Source of the DNA: SZUA-430 sp964646885
Lineage (GTDB): Bacteria > Pseudomonadota > Alphaproteobacteria > Micropepsales > Micropepsaceae
Assembly: GCA_964646885.1 (NCBI GenBank)
Contig: CAZYFM010000001.1
Coordinates: forward strand, 35,259-99,258
Direction of reading: 5' to 3'
Length of the DNA stretch: 64,000 nucleotides
Of this stretch, positions 16,655 through 24,580 are shown in pieces. Made by a program: the position numbers and the translations under genes. The notes under the pieces are model-generated. The model was not told where the DNA came from and ran no database searches. It was given only the letters and a program-made list of their open reading frames with translations. Numbering within the stretch: the first letter of the stretch is position 1; each line of letters starts with the position of its first letter.

Positions 16655-16804
16655 CTAGCGCCTGAGCCTTTCCCAAAGGCTGACGAAATAGACCGTCACG
16701 CCACCGCACAGCATGGCGAGCGGCACGAGCCAGTCCACCCGCATGTCGAGCGCCACGACCATGGCGATCGTCACGACCATGCCGGCTGATTGAGCCAACG
16801 ACAT
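16655..16804 (-). CDS. small hydrophobic protein, 49 residues
   Basis: A short ORF between motA and the PiuC-type gene, on the opposite strand to both. The ATG has GGGGG seven bases upstream. The product is two hydrophobic stretches (about 6-19 and 25-42) separated by D-M-R-V-D-W, ending in a basic tail E-R-L-R-R. It could be a small inner-membrane protein. It is convergent with motA, with stops 4 bp apart. There is no homology evidence, so it is a candidate only. Confidence 0.5.
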   Translation of the reverse strand: MSLAQSAGMVVTIAMVVALDMRVDWLVPLAMLCGGVTVYFVSLWERLRR

Positions 16805-16920
16805 CAGTACCCCCACGTTTTCCCCACATCCATGATAGCCGATCCCTCCGGCCCCTGCCTGCCCCGTTCCGTTTACGGTAAAACTGGCGCAGTTCCAAAG
16901 CCGTCGCAGGAGTAACGCAC

Positions 16921-17583
16921 ATGTTGCTGGTCATCAGGGATGTCGCCACGCAGGACGACGTGAAGTCCATCGTCGACAGGATCAACGCCCTGCGCTTCGT
17001 CGAAGGTGCCCGCACGGCGGGATGGCACGCAAAGCTCGTCAAGAACAACGAGCAGATCGACCGCTCGCATCCCGACTATGCCGCCCTGAACAAGGCGGTC
17101 ACCGAACTCATCATGCGCAACAGCACCTTCCGCATGGGCTTCCGGCCGCGCCACGTCACCCCGCTGCTGTTCAGCCGCTACCACGACGGGATGGAGTACG
17201 GCACGCATGTCGACGACCCCCTCATGTACAACCTGCGCAGCGACGTCTCGTTCACGCTGTTCCTGTCGGATCCGTCGACCTACACGGGCGGCGAGCTCGT
17301 GATGGAAACCTCAGGCGGTGAACAGGCGTACAAGCTCAACCGCGGCGACATGATCGCCTATCCGTCGACGACACTGCACCGCGTGAACCCGGTGACAAGT
17401 GGCGAGCGCATGGCCGCCGTGGGCTGGAGCCAGTCCTATGTCCGCGACCAGAACCAGCGCGAGATCCTCTGGGAGCTCGACGTGGCCCGCCGCGCGATCT
17501 TCGACAAGGAAAAGAAATCGCGCGAATTCGACATCATATCCAAGGCCCACGCGAACCTGCTGCGCATGTGGGCCGACGGCTGA
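16921..17583 (+). CDS. Fe(II)/2-oxoglutarate-dependent PKHD-type hydroxylase (PiuC-like)
   Basis: A 220-residue 2-oxoglutarate/Fe(II) oxygenase of the PiuC/YbiX family, often linked to iron uptake. The facial triad is visible as H96-x-D98 in Y-G-T-H-V-D-D and H153 in T-T-L-H-R-V, with R163 positioned to bind 2-oxoglutarate. The length matches the family (about 225). A CAGGAG site precedes the ATG. No TonB-dependent receptor or siderophore gene is adjacent, so the usual genomic link to iron uptake is missing here. Confidence 0.92.
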   Translation: MLLVIRDVATQDDVKSIVDRINALRFVEGARTAGWHAKLVKNNEQIDRSHPDYAALNKAVTELIMRNSTFRMGFRPRHVTPLLFSRYHDGMEYGTHVDDPLMYNLRSDVSFTLFLSDPSTYTGGELVMETSGGEQAYKLNRGDMIAYPSTTLHRVNPVTSGERMAAVGWSQSYVRDQNQREILWELDVARRAIFDKEKKSREFDIISKAHANLLRMWADG

Positions 17584-17920
17584 CAAACTGAGACGACGAG
17601 AAAGATGACACTTGTCCCAAGGACCCTTCGTATTTTTTGGCGGGCTTCCAGGCTTTTCGACCAGCAAAGATGACACTTTCGTCGTCAGTTTTTCATTTCC
17701 GTATCACCTTCCGCCGGCAACCCGCGCCGGCGCAATTTCGTTGAAACACCTCCCCAGTTCAGGCAACTTGCTCAGATGGAACACATAGCGAACATCACAT
17801 CGGTCCTCAACGGCGCAATTCGTCGCGCCCCACCGCACGCGTGACATCAGCAGCCATTGCCCTTGAACCCGGCCTCGCCAGTCCGGCATGTTCTCAGCCT
17901 CTTCCCATCGGGAGCTAATC
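17584..17920. other. gene-free stretch with a 13-bp direct repeat
   Basis: This 337-bp gap holds no convincing gene. It contains two exact copies of AAAGATGACACTT (17601-17613 and 17666-17678), 65 bp apart, and a GCCGGC-N7-GCCGGC inverted repeat near 17713. A 22-codon ORF starts within the first repeat copy but has no support. The promoter of the channel gene should lie in the right half. Confidence 0.5.
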
Positions 17921-19015
17921 ATGCGCCTTCTGTTCTTCGTCGCGGCGATCCTCGTCGCCCTCGTTCCGCACGCGGCCAACGCCGCACCATCCGGCATGGC
18001 CCAGCCACCCGGAACGGCTTCGCAGGACGCAGGCCAGGAACTCGTCATCGCGACGCGCCAGGTCCCACCCTTTGCATTCAGGGACAGTGACGGCGAATGG
18101 AATGGTCTCGCGATCGACCTCTGGCAGGACATCGCCCGGCAGATGGGCCTGAAATACCGGTTCGTCGAAGCACCCACGATCACTGATCTCATCGACGGCG
18201 TCGCTTCCGGGAAATACGACGCCGGTGTCGGCGCCATCACGGTCACAAGCGAGCGGGAAAAGCAGGTGGAATTCACGCACCCGTTCTTCAGCACCGGACT
18301 TGCCATCGCAACGCAGCCATCCAGCGACTATCCGTTCCTCTCGACGCTGCAGGACTTCATCACGCTCCAGAGCCTGCTGGTCGCCTTGCTGGTGGTTGGA
18401 TCCACGATCATTGTCGGGATGCTGATCCGCTATCTCGAGAGCCGATCCAATGAAGCGCTGGCTTCTGCTGGCGAGAGTTTCTGGTCATCACTCTCCATGC
18501 TCCTGACGTCCCAGTTCACCGAGCCTGGCCCGAGAACGATTGCCGGAAGGACCCTCGCCGTGGCTTGGGTCGTGGCCAGCATCATCCTGATGACGTTCTT
18601 CACCGGCTTCGTTGCCTCGTCACTCACCGTGCAATCGTTGCACGGACGCGTCAGGGGCATGTCGGACCTGCCGCAGATGCGCGTGGGCACCGTCCGCGGA
18701 AGTACTGGCGCGACCTGGCTGGGCGACTCGCTGATCGCGGCAACGCCTTATGAGAAGATCGACGAAGCGCTGAAGGCGGTCGTTGACGGCAAGGTGGATG
18801 CTGTCGTGTACGACGCTCCGGCTCTCCAGTATTTCCAGAAGACACTGTTTCAGGATCGCATTTTGGTCCTGCCCGAAAAGTTTGCGCCCCAGGAATACGC
18901 CCTCGCGCTTCCGCTCAACAGCCCGCTGCGCCGCCCCGTGAACCAGCAGCTTTTGTCCATCAAGGAGAAGGACTCATGGCGCAAAAAGGTCTTCGAATTT
19001 ACCGGCGAACAATGA
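17921..19015 (+). CDS. ionotropic glutamate receptor-like ligand-gated channel
   Basis: A 364-residue protein with the architecture of prokaryotic glutamate receptors. A signal peptide (1-22) precedes the first half of a periplasmic binding-protein domain (about 39-135), membrane helix 1 (149-170), a pore loop (about 186-203), membrane helix 2 (208-232) and the second binding half (242-364). Ligand-contact candidates are R112 in S-E-R-E-K and D298 in V-V-Y-D-A-P. The pore lacks the T-V-G-Y-G filter of GluR0; P-R-T-I-A-G-R-T and F-T-G-F-V-A-S-S-L-T instead recall eukaryotic P-R-S-L-S-G-R and S-Y-T-A-N-L-A-A-F-L-T. The ATG has GGGAG six bases upstream; a further ATG eleven codons upstream is less likely. 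Confidence 0.85.
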   Translation: MRLLFFVAAILVALVPHAANAAPSGMAQPPGTASQDAGQELVIATRQVPPFAFRDSDGEWNGLAIDLWQDIARQMGLKYRFVEAPTITDLIDGVASGKYDAGVGAITVTSEREKQVEFTHPFFSTGLAIATQPSSDYPFLSTLQDFITLQSLLVALLVVGSTIIVGMLIRYLESRSNEALASAGESFWSSLSMLLTSQFTEPGPRTIAGRTLAVAWVVASIILMTFFTGFVASSLTVQSLHGRVRGMSDLPQMRVGTVRGSTGATWLGDSLIAATPYEKIDEALKAVVDGKVDAVVYDAPALQYFQKTLFQDRILVLPEKFAPQEYALALPLNSPLRRPVNQQLLSIKEKDSWRKKVFEFTGEQ

Positions 19016-19030
19016 CGAGGCGCGGATGGA

Positions 19031-19054
19031 CCTGCAGGAACTCGTTCCTGCAGG
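19031..19054. terminator. perfect hairpin between convergent genes
   Basis: CCTGCAGGAA-CTCG-TTCCTGCAGG is a perfect 10-bp stem with a 4-base loop. It lies between the convergent ends of the channel gene and the ALDH7 gene, so it could stop transcription from both sides. Neither side has a T-tract, so it is not a textbook intrinsic terminator. Confidence 0.5.
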
Positions 19055-19077
19055 CACGCCAGCACGTTGTCACATGA

Positions 19078-20577
19078 TCACTCGGTGTCGAACTTGATGC
19101 CCTGCGCCAGGGGCAGCGCATTGGAGTAGTTCACCGTCGCCGTCTGCCGGCGCATGTAGGCTTTCCATGAGTCCGATCCGGACTCGCGCCCGCCACCCGT
19201 ATCTTTCTCGCCACCGAACGCACCGCCAATCTCGGCGCCACTCGGCCCGATATTGACGTTTGCGATTCCACAGTCACTGCCGGATGCCGCCACAAAGCGC
19301 TCCGCTTCCTGCATGTCGCGCGTGAAGATGCAGGACGAAAGCCCCTGTGCCACGTCATTCTGCAGCCGCACCGCCTCATCGAAATCACGATAGGTCAGCA
19401 CGTACAGGATCGGCGCGAAGGTCTCGTGCTTCACGATCTCGGTCTGCCCCGGCATTTCGACGAGCGCCGGCTGCACGTAATAGGCATTCGGGAAACGGTC
19501 TTCGAGCACGCGACCGCCGCCCGTGACCTTGCCACCCTGCTGGCGCGCTGCGGCAAGGGCCGCCTGCATGCCGTCGAACGATCCCTTGTCGACCAGAGGG
19601 CCCACAAGCGTGCCATCTTCGAGCGGACTTCCGATGCGGATCGCGCCATAGACGGTCTTGAGGCGCGACACCAGGCGTTCGGCGATGGATTCGTGCACGA
19701 TCACGCGACGAAGCGTCGTGCAGCGCTGCCCCGCCGTACCAACGGCCGCAAACGTGATCGCACGTTCGGCCAGCTTCAGGTCCGCGGAGGGCGCCACGAT
19801 CATCGCATTGTTGCCGCCCAACTCAAGGATGGTACGGCCAAGGCGCGCCGCAACGACAGGCGCGAGGGACTTGCCCATGCGCGTCGAACCCGTCGCCGAG
19901 ACAAGCGGAACACGCGCGTCGGCAGCCAGTTGCTCGCCAATCCCACGACCACCCTGGATGAGCTGCGACAGGCCTTGCGGCGCATCGCCAAAGCGGGCAG
20001 CCGCCTTCTCGAAGAGCTTCTGCGTTGCCAGGGCTGTCAGGGGTGTCTTTTCCGAGGGCTTCCAGATCACGCTGTCCCCGCAAACAAAGGCGAGGCACGC
20101 ATTCCAGGCCCAGACGGCCACGGGGAAGTTGAAGGCGCTGATGACACCGACCGGGCCCAGCGGATGCCACGTCTCCATCATGCGGTGGCCGGGGCGCTCC
20201 GAGGCGATGGTCAGGCCATAGAGCTGGCGCGAGAGACCCACCGCAAAATCACAGATATCGATCATCTCCTGGACCTCACCGAGGCCCTCCTGGATGATCT
20301 TGCCCGCTTCAAGCGTCACCAGGCGACCCAACGCCGCCTTGTTGGCACGAAGCTCTTCGCCAAACAGGCGCACGAGTTCGCCACGCCGCGGCGCCGGCAC
20401 ATCACGCCAGGCATGAAAGGCCTTCAGGGAAGCCGCAATTTTCGCGTCGACCTCGGCAGGCGTGTCGCTGCGCACCTTGCCCAGAACCGCGCCATCAACC
20501 GGGCTGCGGACAGTCAGGTCACCCTGCGAAATCTCCGCGTCCGATATCCCGAGCGCTTTCAGCGTAGCCACCGTCAT
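19078..20577 (-). CDS. amaB: ALDH7-family aldehyde dehydrogenase (probable piperideine-6-carboxylate/aminoadipate-semialdehyde dehydrogenase)
   Basis: A 499-residue NAD-dependent aldehyde dehydrogenase of the antiquitin (ALDH7) group. The catalytic C286 is in G-Q-R-C-T-T and the general base E252 in L-E-L-G-G-N-N. P-S-G-A-E-I-G-G-A-F-G-G-E-K near the C-terminus is characteristic of ALDH7. These enzymes oxidise aminoadipate semialdehyde (from piperideine-6-carboxylate) to 2-aminoadipate in lysine breakdown. The neighbouring saccharopine-dehydrogenase-family enzyme, ThDP enzyme and divergent Lrp regulator support this. The gene symbol follows the assigned function, which is inferred. Confidence 0.83.
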   Translation of the reverse strand: MTVATLKALGISDAEISQGDLTVRSPVDGAVLGKVRSDTPAEVDAKIAASLKAFHAWRDVPAPRRGELVRLFGEELRANKAALGRLVTLEAGKIIQEGLGEVQEMIDICDFAVGLSRQLYGLTIASERPGHRMMETWHPLGPVGVISAFNFPVAVWAWNACLAFVCGDSVIWKPSEKTPLTALATQKLFEKAAARFGDAPQGLSQLIQGGRGIGEQLAADARVPLVSATGSTRMGKSLAPVVAARLGRTILELGGNNAMIVAPSADLKLAERAITFAAVGTAGQRCTTLRRVIVHESIAERLVSRLKTVYGAIRIGSPLEDGTLVGPLVDKGSFDGMQAALAAARQQGGKVTGGGRVLEDRFPNAYYVQPALVEMPGQTEIVKHETFAPILYVLTYRDFDEAVRLQNDVAQGLSSCIFTRDMQEAERFVAASGSDCGIANVNIGPSGAEIGGAFGGEKDTGGGRESGSDSWKAYMRRQTATVNYSNALPLAQGIKFDTE

Positions 20578-20670
20578 TGCAAATCCTCCAGTAACTCAAA
20601 TGAATGTCATGGTCTGCCTTGACTAAGGCTGTCCGGTTCAGAAACATCCCGGAAAACCCATTTATCATTG

Positions 20671-20696
20671 TCATGGTCCGCGAAGGCGGACCATGA
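20671..20696. terminator. perfect hairpin between ThDP enzyme and ALDH7 genes
   Basis: TCATGGTCCGC-GAAG-GCGGACCATGA is a perfect 11-bp stem with a 4-base loop, 40 bp after the stop of the ThDP enzyme gene and 93 bp before the ALDH7 start, both leftward. There is no T-tract on the exit side. It could be a processing or attenuation structure that separates expression of the two genes. Confidence 0.45.
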
Positions 20697-20736
20697 CCTG
20701 GGTTAGTGTCGCACCCCATCTTCTTCATTGGAGCGC

Positions 20737-22410
20737 TCACTTGTTCTTCAGCGCCGCAGCGCGGATGCCCGAGAGCGTGGCCGTGGGCGAGATCTGGTCC
20801 TGCTCCATGACGAGCTCGATGAGCGCGGGCTTGCCCGACGCGACAGCCTCGTCAAACGCAGCCGCAAACTCCGACGTCTTCCTCACGGTCGCACCATGGC
20901 AGCCGAACGAGCGGGCATAGGCCGCAAAGTCCGGATTATGCAGGTCCGTGCCGATGACGCGCGAGGGATACTCCCGCTCCTGATGCATGCGAATGGTGCC
21001 ATAGGCACCATTGTTGAAGACCAGGAAGATGACATTCAGCTTGTGCTGCACCGCTGTCGCAAGTTCCTGCCCGTTCATGAGGAAGCAGCCGTCACCGGCG
21101 CACGCAACAACCAGCCGATCGGGATGCACGGCTTTCGCGCCGATTGCGGCCGGCACGCCATAACCCATCGCGCCACTCGTCGGTGCCAACTGGGTATGGA
21201 ACTGCCGGTGCAGGAAGAATCGGTGCAGCCATCCCGCATAGTTGCCGGCGCCATTCGTCACGATGGCGTTTTCGGGCAACCGTGTGTTGAGCCAGGAAAA
21301 GATCTCCGACGGATTGACGTCGCCTTTCACCGCCACCGGCTTCACGAAGGCCTCGTAGTCGGCACGAGCCGCACTCGCCCAGTCCTTCCACACGACAGAC
21401 GACGGCGCCTGCAACTGCTTTGCGGCAAGTCCGAACGCCTCCATGCCAGACACGATTCCAAGCTCGGACTGGTAGACGCGGTTGAGCTCTTCGGCGGCGG
21501 GATAGACGTGGACCAGGCGCTGGGCCGGAACCGGAGGCACGAGGCGCGTATAGCCCTGCGTCGTCATCTCCCCCAGGCGCGGCCCGACCACCAGCATGAC
21601 GTCGCTGTGCTGGATGCGCGCCGCGAGCTTCGGGTCAATGCCGATCCCCATGTCCCCGGAATAGAGCGGGTGGCGATTGTCGATGCGGTCCTTGCCGCGG
21701 AACGAGGTGATGACGGGGAGGTTCCACTGTTCGGCAAACTGTCGAAACGCCTCGCATGCGCGGTCAGTCCAGCCACCGCCGCCAATCAGCGCGAGGGGCC
21801 GCTGCGCGGAGCGCAGGATGTCACCCAGCCGCTGCAGGTCCTCCGGCCGCGGCGAGGCCTCGACACGCTGGAAGGGTTTCGCATCGACGGCTTCCATCAT
21901 CTCCGTGAGCATGTCCTCGGGAAGCGCGAGCGCCACCGGTCCCGGACGGCCGCTGACGGCCGTGTGGAAAGCGCGAGAGACGAACTCCGGCACGCGGTCG
22001 GCTGTCGGGATCTCCGCCACCCACTTCGTCAGCGGGCCGAGCATGCGCCGATAGTCGATTTCCTGGAACGCCTCGCGCTCCATCTGGTCGCGCGCCACCT
22101 GCCCGATGAAGAGAATCATCGGCGTGGAGTCCTGGAAGGCCGTATGCAGGCCGATACTGGCATGCGTGGCTCCCGGACCGCGCGTCACGAAGCAGATGCC
22201 GGGCCGCCCCGTCAGCTTGCCATAGGCCTCCGCCATGTTGGCCGCTCCGGCTTCATGCCGGCAGGTCACAAGCCGGATGCTGTCGCGCGCATCGTGGAGT
22301 GCATCCAGCACGGCCAGGTAACTTTCGCCGGGCACGCAGAACGCGAGTTCCGCACCGTGGATCTTGAGCTGGTCTACGAGGATTTGCCCGCCGGTGCGTG
22401 CCTGGGTCAT
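20737..22410 (-). CDS. thiamine diphosphate-dependent enzyme, acetolactate synthase-like
   Basis: A 557-residue ThDP enzyme of the acetohydroxyacid synthase/benzoylformate decarboxylase superfamily. E53 in C-R-H-E-A-G is the cofactor-activating glutamate. The ThDP/Mg motif G-D-G-C-F through V-F-N-N-G lies at 439-468. The central domain is present. Its ATG overlaps the stop of the saccharopine-dehydrogenase-family gene by four bases, so it belongs to the lysine locus. No small IlvH subunit is adjacent, so biosynthetic acetolactate synthesis is unlikely. The substrate, perhaps a 2-oxo acid from lysine breakdown, is inferred. Confidence 0.83.
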   Translation of the reverse strand: MTQARTGGQILVDQLKIHGAELAFCVPGESYLAVLDALHDARDSIRLVTCRHEAGAANMAEAYGKLTGRPGICFVTRGPGATHASIGLHTAFQDSTPMILFIGQVARDQMEREAFQEIDYRRMLGPLTKWVAEIPTADRVPEFVSRAFHTAVSGRPGPVALALPEDMLTEMMEAVDAKPFQRVEASPRPEDLQRLGDILRSAQRPLALIGGGGWTDRACEAFRQFAEQWNLPVITSFRGKDRIDNRHPLYSGDMGIGIDPKLAARIQHSDVMLVVGPRLGEMTTQGYTRLVPPVPAQRLVHVYPAAEELNRVYQSELGIVSGMEAFGLAAKQLQAPSSVVWKDWASAARADYEAFVKPVAVKGDVNPSEIFSWLNTRLPENAIVTNGAGNYAGWLHRFFLHRQFHTQLAPTSGAMGYGVPAAIGAKAVHPDRLVVACAGDGCFLMNGQELATAVQHKLNVIFLVFNNGAYGTIRMHQEREYPSRVIGTDLHNPDFAAYARSFGCHGATVRKTSEFAAAFDEAVASGKPALIELVMEQDQISPTATLSGIRAAALKNK

Positions 22411-23498
22411 GAAGACTGGTGTCCTGTTTCCGCATAATACCGGCCGAACCGGTTGGCGAGGAATACGTCCAGGCTCGCCTCTTCCTGGCGCACGAAGCCC
22501 TTCCGGGGCAGCTTGCCGCCGACCAGAAGGTCAACCATCGCGCACATGCCCGCGGCCGTGGTGATCTGGATGGCGCTCATCAGCTGGCCATCGACCTTGT
22601 GCGCGTAGATCTTGCGCGCGAAGCTCTCCTGCGTCAGCTGTCCGCGCATCTGACCGGACACGGTCACGAATACGAGCACGACATCCTGATACGTGATCGG
22701 AATGGCCGTTTCCAGCACGTCCTTCAGGATATCACGACGCTGGCCCAGGCGCAGGTCGCGCACCAGTGTCTTGACGATGTCGCGGTGGCCCGGATAGCGG
22801 ACCGTCTTGTAGTTCAGGTTCTCGACCTTGCCTTCCAGGGTCTCGCACAGCGTGCCAAGGCCGCCCGAGGTGTTGAAGGCCTCGTAGTCAATGCCGTCCA
22901 GCGAGAAATGCTCCATCTCCTCGAGCGCCGGCATTTCGCGCAGCTTGCCATCGACGATCGCTTCGCAGGGATTGCAGTACTCGTTGATCAGGCCATCGGT
23001 TGACCAGGTGAGGTTGTACTTCAGCGCATTGGTCGGATACTCGGGAAGTGCCCCCACCCGCATGTGCACGTCGCGAAGGGTTTCGAACTTGCGCGTCATG
23101 TCATGCGCTGCAATCGAGATGAAGCCCGGCGCCAGTCCACACTGCGGTACGAAGGCCGTATCGGCGCCCTTGGCCAGCGCCTTCACGACGCGGGTGCTCT
23201 CGACGTCTTCCGTGAGGTCGAAATAGTGGGCGCCACAATCCTTGGCGGCTCCCGCGATGACGGGCGTCAGGTGATAGGGCATCGCTGATACCACGATCTC
23301 GTGACCCTTGATGGCGTTCCGCAGGGCAGCCGGATCAGCCACGTCGAGGATCATGGTGCGCGTGTTCTTTGTCGGAAGGCGCTCAAGGCTCTTGGCGTCA
23401 CGGTCGGCGACCGTGAGCTGGTAATCCCCCGTGCTGCCCAGCATCGCCGTGATGGCGCTGCCAATCTTGCCGCCACCAAGCAGGATGAGTTTCACCAT
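22407..23498 (-). CDS. saccharopine dehydrogenase family protein (lysine 6-dehydrogenase-like)
   Basis: A 363-residue NAD(P)-dependent enzyme with an N-terminal Rossmann motif L-L-G-G-G-K-I-G-S-A at about 6-15 and A-D-R-D at the end of strand 2. The C-terminal catalytic region contains P-Q-C-G-L-A-P-G-F and D-G-L-I-N-E-Y-C-N-P. It matches lysine 6-dehydrogenase-like members that deaminate L-lysine to aminoadipate semialdehyde, which cyclises to piperideine-6-carboxylate, the substrate of the nearby ALDH7. First gene of the leftward group, divergent from the Lrp regulator. Specific substrate is inferred from context. Confidence 0.82.
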   Translation of the reverse strand: MVKLILLGGGKIGSAITAMLGSTGDYQLTVADRDAKSLERLPTKNTRTMILDVADPAALRNAIKGHEIVVSAMPYHLTPVIAGAAKDCGAHYFDLTEDVESTRVVKALAKGADTAFVPQCGLAPGFISIAAHDMTRKFETLRDVHMRVGALPEYPTNALKYNLTWSTDGLINEYCNPCEAIVDGKLREMPALEEMEHFSLDGIDYEAFNTSGGLGTLCETLEGKVENLNYKTVRYPGHRDIVKTLVRDLRLGQRRDILKDVLETAIPITYQDVVLVFVTVSGQMRGQLTQESFARKIYAHKVDGQLMSAIQITTAAGMCAMVDLLVGGKLPRKGFVRQEEASLDVFLANRFGRYYAETGHQSS

Positions 23499-23536
23499 GG
23501 CTGTCTCCTCGAAACCGTTGAATCCGGGAATTTTAA

Positions 23537-23614
23537 GCCGTCGATCCGCCGATCTGTAGCCGTCAATCCGACGAATCTTAGTGAAATTACAATCGGAATG
23601 ACGGAATATCCGTC
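23537..23614. promoter_or_regulatory. operator-like repeats between lysine locus and Lrp gene
   Basis: Two imperfect direct repeats, GCCGTCGATCCGCCGATCT (23537-23555) and GCCGTCAATCCGACGAATCT (23559-23578), are spaced 22 bp apart, two helical turns. A perfect inverted repeat GACGGA-ATA-TCCGTC (23600-23614) lies just before the Lrp start. This is the arrangement expected for an Lrp/AsnC octamer wrapping a divergent promoter and controlling itself and its target. Confidence 0.6.
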
Positions 23615-23617
23615 GTT

Positions 23618-24046
23618 ATGACTGACAGCATCGACCAGAAGCTCCTGGCCCTCCTGCGCACTGACGCCCGCGAACCCGTGGCCGTTCTGGCCCGCAAGCT
23701 CGATCTCGCACGCTCCACTGTCCAGGAACGCATGGACCGCCTGGAGAAGCAGGGCGTGATCGCCGGCTACACGATCCGCGAAGGCAGCGCCCACGCGAGC
23801 CGGCAGATCGCCGCGCATGTGATGATCAGCGTGAACCCGAAAATGGCGCCATCGGTGACCTCCGACCTCAAGAAGATGCCGGAAGTCCGCTTCCTCGCGG
23901 CGATCAGCGGAACATTCGACCTGATGGCGGAGGTCGCCGCGGACACGACGGCACGCATCGACGCGATCCTCGACGCCATCGGCCACCTGAAAGGCGTCGA
24001 GAAAACGATGTCCTCGATCATTCTCAGCGTCAAATTCGAGCGGTAA
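23618..24046 (+). CDS. Lrp/AsnC family transcriptional regulator
   Basis: A 142-residue regulator with an N-terminal winged helix (D-Q-K-L-L-A-L-L-R-T-D-A-R then L-A-R-S-T-V-Q-E-R-M-D-R-L-E, about 5-45) and a C-terminal RAM ligand-binding domain (about 65-140). It is divergent from the lysine-degradation genes across a 119-bp region with repeats. It probably senses lysine or a breakdown product, as Lrp-type regulators next to amino-acid catabolic genes often do; the ligand is inferred. Confidence 0.92.
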   Translation: MTDSIDQKLLALLRTDAREPVAVLARKLDLARSTVQERMDRLEKQGVIAGYTIREGSAHASRQIAAHVMISVNPKMAPSVTSDLKKMPEVRFLAAISGTFDLMAEVAADTTARIDAILDAIGHLKGVEKTMSSIILSVKFER

Positions 24047-24140
24047 CAGGGAAACACGCGCGACTGCGCACATTCCATGCGGTCTGATACCGGCCGTGCG
24101 AATTCGCGCGGGCCAGACCTTGGCGAGATCCTGGTCCGCT

Positions 24141-24572
24141 CTACTTCGCCTTTCGCGAAGACCAGTGGATATGCACGATCTTCCAGTCGCCCTCGACCTT
24201 GCGCAGCACCATGGTTTCAAGCCCGACGCTGTCGACCGGCTTTCCCTCAAATGTGCCCTTCGTCGTGCTCTGCCTCGTCACGACAGCGGTTGCGCCTTCG
24301 ACCTGCACGTCCACATCCGTGGTATTGCTCTTGACCACCTTGGCAAAGGCGATGTCGCTGTCGAGATGATGCGAGGCATACTCGGCCTTGGAGCTTTCAA
24401 CCCATCCCTGCTCGAAGATGCGGACAGTGTCGGAGAGCGCCGCAAGCGCCGACACCTTGTCCCCCTGCTCCAGCGCCTTGTGGAACCCCGTGACGGTTCC
24501 CTCCGCAGTCTCTCCCGCCTGGACCACGGAAGCTGACACCATCAACCCCGCCACCACTACAAAGCGCTTCAT
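24141..24572 (-). CDS. secreted SnoaL/DUF4440-like protein
   Basis: A 143-residue protein with a Sec signal peptide (about 1-19, ending A-S-V-V-Q-A) and an NTF2-like domain: F-H-K-A-L-E-Q-G-D, A-L-S-D-T-V-R-I-F-E-Q-G, and a final strand W-K-I-V-H-I-H-W-S-S. The ATG at 24572 has GAGG at suitable distance. Another ATG at 24584 overlaps the stop of the threonine ammonia-lyase gene (ATGA) and would add four residues. The protein is probably periplasmic; function unknown. Confidence 0.8.
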   Translation of the reverse strand: MKRFVVVAGLMVSASVVQAGETAEGTVTGFHKALEQGDKVSALAALSDTVRIFEQGWVESSKAEYASHHLDSDIAFAKVVKSNTTDVDVQVEGATAVVTRQSTTKGTFEGKPVDSVGLETMVLRKVEGDWKIVHIHWSSRKAK

Positions 24573-24580
24573 GACAATCC

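Noticed and set aside
20728..22437. 569-codon plus-strand ORF opposite the ThDP enzyme gene
   Set aside because: The sense frame has a full ThDP motif and good codon pattern; the antisense frame is an Arg/His-rich shadow.
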